From Actinomycetes bacterium (lineage in GTDB: Bacteria; Actinomycetota; Actinomycetes; Mycobacteriales; Micromonosporaceae), in NCBI GenBank assembly GCA_023402505.1, contig JAEYGD010000549.1, positions 1 through 9,383 on the forward strand: a stretch of DNA of 9,383 nucleotides, given 5' to 3'. The number at the start of each line of letters is the position of its first letter. Positions within the stretch are counted from its first letter, which is position 1. Positions 5,223-9,383 of the stretch are shown here, one piece after another. A program made the position numbers and the translations under genes. Under the pieces are notes generated by a model. The model saw only the letters and a list, made by a program, of their open reading frames with translations. It was not told where the DNA came from and ran no database searches.

Positions 5223-5647
5223 CGGCGTACGCCCGGCGAGGGCGGCTTGGCGGGAGTCTGCGGCGCCGGCGTCGAGGAGACGACGACACCGGGCACGCTG
5301 TGCCGGATCCAGTCCACCCGAGCGGTGCCGACGGCCGGCTCCATCTGCCGGCGGAAGCGGTCCCGCTCCTGCTCGGGCACGAGCGCAGCGGAGTGGACGA
5401 CCCGCGCCGCCACCACGTCGTTGAGCTTCACCATCACCGCGACCGTCGCCGGCAGCACCAGCACCGCCCACCAGGTGACCAGCTCGGCGAGGGCGAGCAG
5501 CGCGGCGAGGGCGATCGCTCCCTCGAAGAAGACGAAGCAGAGCACGCCGCCGGGGTTGACGAACCGCAGCCCGAGCACGCGGGCGTACAGCGGCCGGTAG
5601 CGCTCCTCGTCGGCCGCCACGGTGGCCCACGACCCGGCTCCGGTCAC
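5195..5647 (-). CDS. Uncharacterised two-helix membrane protein coupled to holA
   Basis: I do not recognise a family for this 150-residue protein. An acidic/basic N-terminal part (residues 1-30, with DEERYRPLYARVLGL) precedes two hydrophobic segments at about 34-56 (rich in Phe, Ala and Leu) and 58-76, separated by only a very short turn, so a helical hairpin with both ends on the same side is likely. A soluble segment with HSAALVPEQERDRFRRQMEPAVG follows. The last 25 residues are a Pro-rich, probably disordered tail. The GTG start at 5647 overlaps the holA stop (GTGA), which implies translational coupling and fixes the start. The frame is closed by TGA at 5195-5197 before the G-rich spacer. 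It is the last gene of the com/holA operon. Membrane location is well supported; function is unknown. Confidence 0.75.
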   Translation of the reverse strand: MTGAGSWATVAADEERYRPLYARVLGLRFVNPGGVLCFVFFEGAIALAALLALAELVTWWAVLVLPATVAVMVKLNDVVAARVVHSAALVPEQERDRFRRQMEPAVGTARVDWIRHSVPGVVVSSTPAPQTPAKPPSPGVRRPSPGPEAP

Positions 5648-6615
5648 CGGGGCCCGCCCTGTCGCGCCGCCGCGACCGAGAAGACGGCCCGCTCGAGGGC
5701 GTACCCCCGGTCGTCCGAGCCGCCCTTCACCGCGGCGTTGCACTCGGCGGCGGCCTGCATGGCGCGTACCAGGCCCTCCGGCGTCCAGCCTCGGCTCTGC
5801 CGCTGCGCCCGCTCGATCTTCCAGGCCGGCATCCCGAGGGTGCTCGCCAACTGGTACGGGCTGCCGCGCCCGGCGGACGCCACCCGCGCCACCGTGCGTA
5901 CGCCGTCGGCCAGGGCGTCCGCGATCGGCACCGGGTCCACGCCGACGTGCAGCGCCCAGCGCAGCGCCTCCAGCGCGGCCGGCACGTCGCCCACCATCGT
6001 GGCGTCGGCGACCGTGAACCCGGTCACCTCGACCCGCCCCCGGTAGTAGCGGGCGACCGTCTCCGAGCTGATCTTCCCGTCGGTGTCGGCGATGAGCTGG
6101 GAGCAGGCGGCGGCCAGCTCGCGCAGGTCGGTGCCCACCGCCGCGAGCAGCGCCTCGGCGGCGTCGTCGGTGCACCGGCCGCCCGCCCGCCGGAACTCGT
6201 CGCGGACGAACGCCGCCCGCTCGCGGTGCCCCTTCAGCTTCGCGGCGGGCACGACCGTCGCGCCGGCCGCCTTCAGCCCGTCGGCGAACGCCCTGCCCTT
6301 GGCGGCGCCGAGGTGGAGCACGACCAACTGCACGTCGGGGTCGGGGTTCTTCGCGTACGCGAGGAGCGCGCCCGTCAGGTCCTTGCGCGCGTCCTGGCCG
6401 GACCGGAGGACCAGCAGTCGCCGCCCCCCGAAGAGGGACGGGCTGAGCATCTCGTCGATCTCGCCGACGGTCAGCGAGCCGGCCTGGTACTCCCGGACGT
6501 CCACGTCCGGGTCCACGCTCCGCGCCCGGGCGATCGTCTCGGTGACCGCGCGCGTGGCGAGCAGCTCCTCGTCGCCGAGGACGAGCACAATGGGCGGGAG
6601 ACTGGCGGCGGTCAC
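5644..6615 (-). CDS. holA: DNA polymerase III subunit delta (clamp loader)
   Basis: HolA is the delta subunit of the clamp-loader complex, which opens the beta sliding clamp and loads it on primed DNA. The 323-residue product matches family length. It begins with the typical PPIVLVLGDEELLATRAV segment (residues 7-24), has the SLFGGRRLLVLRSG motif at 60-73, which belongs to the clamp-contacting domain I, and a helical C-terminal collar domain ending ECNAAVKGGSDDRGYALERAVF (residues 291-312, given here in part). The start is uncertain: GTG at 6615 is preferred because the product then begins just before the conserved motif; ATG at 6624 adds three residues; ATG at 6705 would add 30 poor ones. 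No start has a strong Shine-Dalgarno. It lies 121 bp after comEC and overlaps the following membrane gene by 4 bp. Confidence 0.95.
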   Translation of the reverse strand: MTAASLPPIVLVLGDEELLATRAVTETIARARSVDPDVDVREYQAGSLTVGEIDEMLSPSLFGGRRLLVLRSGQDARKDLTGALLAYAKNPDPDVQLVVLHLGAAKGRAFADGLKAAGATVVPAAKLKGHRERAAFVRDEFRRAGGRCTDDAAEALLAAVGTDLRELAAACSQLIADTDGKISSETVARYYRGRVEVTGFTVADATMVGDVPAALEALRWALHVGVDPVPIADALADGVRTVARVASAGRGSPYQLASTLGMPAWKIERAQRQSRGWTPEGLVRAMQAAAECNAAVKGGSDDRGYALERAVFSVAAARQGGPR

Positions 6616-6658
6616 GCCGCCCATACTCGCACGGCCTGCCGCGAGTGCCAGCCTGCTC

Positions 6659-6679
6659 GTCCGCACTCCGGGTGCGGAC
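6659..6679 (-). terminator. Hairpin between comEC and holA
   Basis: GTCCGCAC (6659-6666) and GTGCGGAC (6672-6679) form a perfect 8-bp stem with a 5-nt loop, 57 nt after the comEC stop and 44 nt before the preferred holA start. It has no T-tract. It could end or attenuate the comEC transcript, or be a holA leader structure. A weaker hairpin (ACTCGC 6625-6630 with GCGAGT 6641-6646) lies directly before the alternative ATG of holA. Confidence 0.45.
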
Positions 6680-6714
6680 CCCGCACTCAGCGCAAATCCC
6701 GACATTCCGCTCCG

Positions 6715-6740
6715 TTGTCACCGAACATGACAATGGTCAT
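6715..6740. promoter_or_regulatory. Two overlapping palindromes at the comEC 3' end
   Basis: TTGTCA (6715-6720) and TGACAA (6728-6733) are an inverted repeat with a 7-nt spacer. ATGAC (6727-6731) and GTCAT (6736-6740) form a second with a 4-nt spacer. The two share a half-site, so TGTCA/TGACA-type half-sites occur three times in 26 bp. The stretch is less GC-rich than its surroundings and covers the comEC stop codon, about 100 bp upstream of holA. It looks like a regulator binding site for a holA promoter in this gap; no regulator can be named. Confidence 0.35.
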
Positions 6741-9214
6741 CGATCGCCTTCGCGCTCGGCTCCCCGGGCGACGACGCCCAGGCCGGACGGCCCGACCACG
6801 GCGGCCACGTCACCGTGGATGTCGGTACGCAGGACGCGCGCCCCGCCCCGCGCCAACCGGCCCAGCACCTCCGGGGCGGGGTGCCCGTACGTGTTGCCCG
6901 TCCCGACCGGAACGAGGGCGACCAGCGGGCTGACCGCGTCGAGGAACGCCGGTTCCTGGTACGCCGACCCGTGGTGGGCCACCTTCAGCACGTGCGCCCG
7001 CAGCCCACCGGCCGGCGGGCGGTCCAGCAGCGCCCGCTGCTCCTCGGTCTCCGCGTCGCCGGCGAGCAGGATCCGCACCCCGGCGACCGTGGCCAGCAGG
7101 ACCAGGGAGTTGTTGTTCGGGTCCGACCGGGTGCCTCGCAGCGGGGCCGGCGGCCCGACGACCGTCAGCTCGACCCGGCCGGCCCGATGGTGCCAACCGG
7201 CCGGGGCGGACACCACCTCGGCGGCACCCGTCGCCGCCGCGACCCGGACCAGGTCCCGCCCGGCCGCCGGATCCGGCCACGGTGGGACCAGCACGGCGGC
7301 GACCCGGCGCCCCCGGAAGACGCCCGCCACGCCACCGACGTGGTCCACGTGGAAGTGGCTGATCACCAGCAACGGCACCTCCCGTACGCCCAGGCCGCGC
7401 AGGCAGCGGTCGACCGCGGCCGGCTCCGGTCCGGCGTCCACCACCACCGCCCGCCCGGGCCCGGCGGGCAGCACCACCGCGTCGCCCTGCCCGACCGCGC
7501 ACGCGACGACGACCCAACCCGCCGGCGGCCAGCCGGACGCCACGAGCCGCACCGGCAGCGCACCCAGCACGGCGGCGACGGCGACCACCGCCACCAGGCG
7601 GCGTACGACCCGGCGGCGGGCGGCCACCAGCAGCGCGAGGCTCAACCCGGACAGCAGCAGCGCGCCCGCCACACCCTCCGGCCACGGCAACGTCCCCGCC
7701 GGCAGGCGTGCCCCGTGGTGCGCCACGGTCACCAGCCACCACGCGGGCCAACTGGCCAGCCAGGCGACGAACCCGGCGCCGACCGGCCAGACCGGCGAGA
7801 TCGCCGCCGCCACGACGCCGAGCACCGTGGCGGGCGCGATGGCCGGCACCGCCAGCAGGTTAGCCGGGACCGCGACCAGACTGACCGTCCCGGAGATCCC
7901 CGCCACGACCGGGGCACAGGCGAGTTGCGCGGCGGCCGGCACCGCGAGCGCCTCGGCGGCTCCCGGTGGTACCCCGCGACGCCGCAGCGCGTCCCGCCAC
8001 GCCGGAGCGAGCAGCAGCAGCCCGCCGGTCGCGAGCACGGAGAGGGCGAAACCGGCGTCCCCGGCCAACTCCGGGTCGACGAGCACCAGCACGGTCACCG
8101 CCGCGGCCAGCGCGGGTAGCGCGGCACGCGGCCGGCCGGCGGCGAGCGCGGCCAGACCCACCGCCCCCATCGTGGCTGCCCGCACGACGCTCGGCGACGG
8201 GCGGACGAGGATCACGAAGCCCGCCAGTGCGACCACGCACAACCCGGCGGCGAGCAGCGGCCCGGCCCGGCCCCAGCGGGCGAGCAGCAGCACCGCGCCG
8301 ACGACGATCGCGACGTTGGACCCGGAGACGGCCGTCAGGTGCGTCATGCCGGTGGCGAGGAAGTCCTCCTCCACGGTGGGTGGCAGCCGGGTCGTGTCGC
8401 CGACCACCAGACCCGGCAGCAGGCCGCCCTGCTCGTCGGGCAGCGGGTCGCAGGCGTCCTGGAGGCCGGACCGGAGCGTGCCGGCGGCCCGCTGGGACCC
8501 CGGTGGCGGCCCGTGGAGCACCGGCGCTGCGGCCGAGCGGAGGACCCCGGCGGTCAGGTCGCCGCCCCGTGGAGCGGCGAGCCGGCCCTCGGCGGTCAAC
8601 CGCTGCCCGGGCAGCAGGCCCCGCCACGCGGGGTCGGTGGCGAGGACCAGCAGCCGGACCCGCGCCCCGACCCGGCGGCCGTCGGAGCCGGTGACGTGGA
8701 TCGTCTCCGCCGCCACGAGCAGCATGGCCGGTCGCCCGGGAACGCCGCGCACCGGTCGTGGATCGTCGCGGACGACCAGTTCGGCGGTGACGGTGGAGCG
8801 CTCGTCGACGAGGGCGCGCACCGGTGCGGCGTCCCGGACGGCCACCCGGGCGGCACTGGCGCTCGCCCCGCACACGACGCCGAGCAGCACGGCGACGGCG
8901 ATCCACCCGTACCGCCGGACCGGGGCGGCCGGCCGGCCGAGATACCCCAGCAGGTGCAGGACGCCGACGGCGGCCACCACGGCGGCGGCCACGGCGACCA
9001 GCAGGGTCGTGCCGGCGTTCAGGTGCAGCCCGGCCAGCGCGGCCAACCAGGCGGCGACGGCCAGTCCGGCCAGGCGCAGGTCCGGCACGTCCCTCGAGTC
9101 CGGTTCGTGGCGCTCGTGGACCGTCGCCCGGCCCGGCCCGCGCCGGGCCACGGCAGGGTGGCCGACCGGCCCCGGTTCCGGCCGGCCGGCCTGGGCCGGG
9201 AGCTGACCGCTCAC
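6737..9214 (-). CDS. comEC: ComEC/Rec2-type DNA uptake channel with metallo-beta-lactamase domain
   Basis: ComEC is the inner-membrane channel that passes single-stranded DNA into the cell during transformation. The 825-residue protein has the three expected parts. Residues about 46-250 hold N-terminal membrane helices and a soluble OB-like domain (DUF4131). Residues about 262-550 form the multi-helix competence domain, with LLPGLVVGD at 265-273 and HLTAVSGSNVAIV at 292-304. Residues about 565-815 are a metallo-beta-lactamase domain with GQGDA at 575-579, DAG at 593-595, the metal motif HFHVDH at 620-625, NNSLVLL at 701-707, GDAE at 719-722, HHGS at 747-750 and NTYGHP at 774-779. Metal-site residues look intact, so the nuclease-like domain may be active. 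The GTG at 9214 overlaps the comEA stop (GTGA), with AAGGA 12 nt upstream; a GTG at 9088 is a less likely alternative. No frameshift is seen. Confidence 0.96.
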   Translation of the reverse strand: MSGQLPAQAGRPEPGPVGHPAVARRGPGRATVHERHEPDSRDVPDLRLAGLAVAAWLAALAGLHLNAGTTLLVAVAAAVVAAVGVLHLLGYLGRPAAPVRRYGWIAVAVLLGVVCGASASAARVAVRDAAPVRALVDERSTVTAELVVRDDPRPVRGVPGRPAMLLVAAETIHVTGSDGRRVGARVRLLVLATDPAWRGLLPGQRLTAEGRLAAPRGGDLTAGVLRSAAAPVLHGPPPGSQRAAGTLRSGLQDACDPLPDEQGGLLPGLVVGDTTRLPPTVEEDFLATGMTHLTAVSGSNVAIVVGAVLLLARWGRAGPLLAAGLCVVALAGFVILVRPSPSVVRAATMGAVGLAALAAGRPRAALPALAAAVTVLVLVDPELAGDAGFALSVLATGGLLLLAPAWRDALRRRGVPPGAAEALAVPAAAQLACAPVVAGISGTVSLVAVPANLLAVPAIAPATVLGVVAAAISPVWPVGAGFVAWLASWPAWWLVTVAHHGARLPAGTLPWPEGVAGALLLSGLSLALLVAARRRVVRRLVAVVAVAAVLGALPVRLVASGWPPAGWVVVACAVGQGDAVVLPAGPGRAVVVDAGPEPAAVDRCLRGLGVREVPLLVISHFHVDHVGGVAGVFRGRRVAAVLVPPWPDPAAGRDLVRVAAATGAAEVVSAPAGWHHRAGRVELTVVGPPAPLRGTRSDPNNNSLVLLATVAGVRILLAGDAETEEQRALLDRPPAGGLRAHVLKVAHHGSAYQEPAFLDAVSPLVALVPVGTGNTYGHPAPEVLGRLARGGARVLRTDIHGDVAAVVGPSGLGVVARGAEREGDR

Positions 9215-9383
9215 ACCGTCACCAGGTCCTTGAGCTGTTCGTAGCGCGTGTCGCCGATCCCGTCGACCTGGCGCAGGTCGCCCACCGACCGGAAGCCGCC
9301 GTGCTGGTCCCGGTGGGCGAGGATGCGCTGCGCGAGCACCGGCCCGACCCCGGGCAGCGCGTCGAGCTGCGCCAACGTGGCGG
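9211..9383 (-). CDS. comEA: ComEA helix-hairpin-helix DNA-binding protein (3' end only)
   Basis: Only the last 56 codons lie in the window; the 5' part continues past the right edge. The visible protein reads ATLAQLDALPGVGPVLAQRI and, after a short basic stretch, HGGFRSVGDLRQVDGIGDTR, then ends in LKDLVTV. These are two helix-hairpin-helix motifs (LPGVGPVLA and VDGIGDTR), the C-terminal DNA-binding domain of ComEA. In competent bacteria ComEA is the membrane-anchored, surface-facing receptor that binds double-stranded DNA and delivers it to ComEC. The stop overlaps the comEC start by 4 bp, so the two are probably translated together. The membrane anchor and linker cannot be checked here. Confidence 0.92.
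   Translation of the reverse strand, partial: ATLAQLDALPGVGPVLAQRILAHRDQHGGFRSVGDLRQVDGIGDTRYEQLKDLVTV

Noticed and set aside
5018..6046. Plus-strand frames opposite the membrane gene and holA
   Set aside because: They are rich in Arg, Pro and Ala and follow the complement of two well supported, overlapping minus-strand genes.
6645..9206. 853-codon plus-strand frame opposite comEC
   Set aside because: The composition is dominated by Ser, Thr, Arg, Ala and Pro, typical of the antisense of GC-rich membrane-protein codons. comEC on the minus strand has all family motifs.

Overview
The window is high-GC DNA with strong G/C third-position bias and many GTG starts, typical of an actinobacterium. 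The gene content and protein sequences (LepA, S20, DNA polymerase III delta, ComEC, ComEA) fit the family Micromonosporaceae, probably Micromonospora or a close relative. This assignment comes from recognising the proteins, not from a search. It is a chromosomal core region with a small accessory insert. I see no phage, transposon, CRISPR array, RNA gene or defence system.

Layout from left to right. On the minus strand there is a small GlsB/YeaQ/YmgE-type membrane protein (38-325), a gene-free spacer with tandem hairpins that probably terminate lepA, and then lepA, the translation elongation factor 4 GTPase (628-2508). Between lepA and rpsT sit two less conserved genes. One is a DUF4240-type protein on the minus strand (2648-3184). 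The other is a divergently transcribed APH-fold kinase on the plus strand (3325-4446). Their shared 140-bp upstream region holds inverted repeats and a 21-bp tandem duplication of the DUF4240 ribosome-binding site. Next is rpsT, ribosomal protein S20 (4701-4967, plus), with its own promoter and a clear terminator.

The right half is a compact minus-strand operon read from right to left: comEA (3' end only, 9211-9383), comEC (6737-9214), holA (5644-6615) and a 150-residue two-helix membrane protein (5195-5647). comEA/comEC and holA/membrane gene each overlap by 4 bp (GTGA), which suggests translational coupling. A 121-bp gap with palindromes separates comEC from holA. The operon converges on rpsT. 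The convergent spacer (4968-5194) contains the S20 terminator, a C-rich tract that is G-quadruplex-prone on the minus strand, a 71-bp imperfect palindrome and a G-rich tract on the plus strand.

Functionally, the core genes are translation (LepA, S20), replication (the clamp-loader delta subunit HolA) and DNA uptake (ComEA receptor, ComEC channel). The order comEA-comEC-holA-rpsT-lepA is a familiar conserved neighbourhood in Gram-positive bacteria. The points most worth a second look are the heptapeptide repeat array inside the kinase, the duplicated ribosome-binding site of the DUF4240 gene, the palindrome with flanking G-rich tracts, and the uncharacterised membrane protein coupled to holA. 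I found no convincing new multi-gene system.
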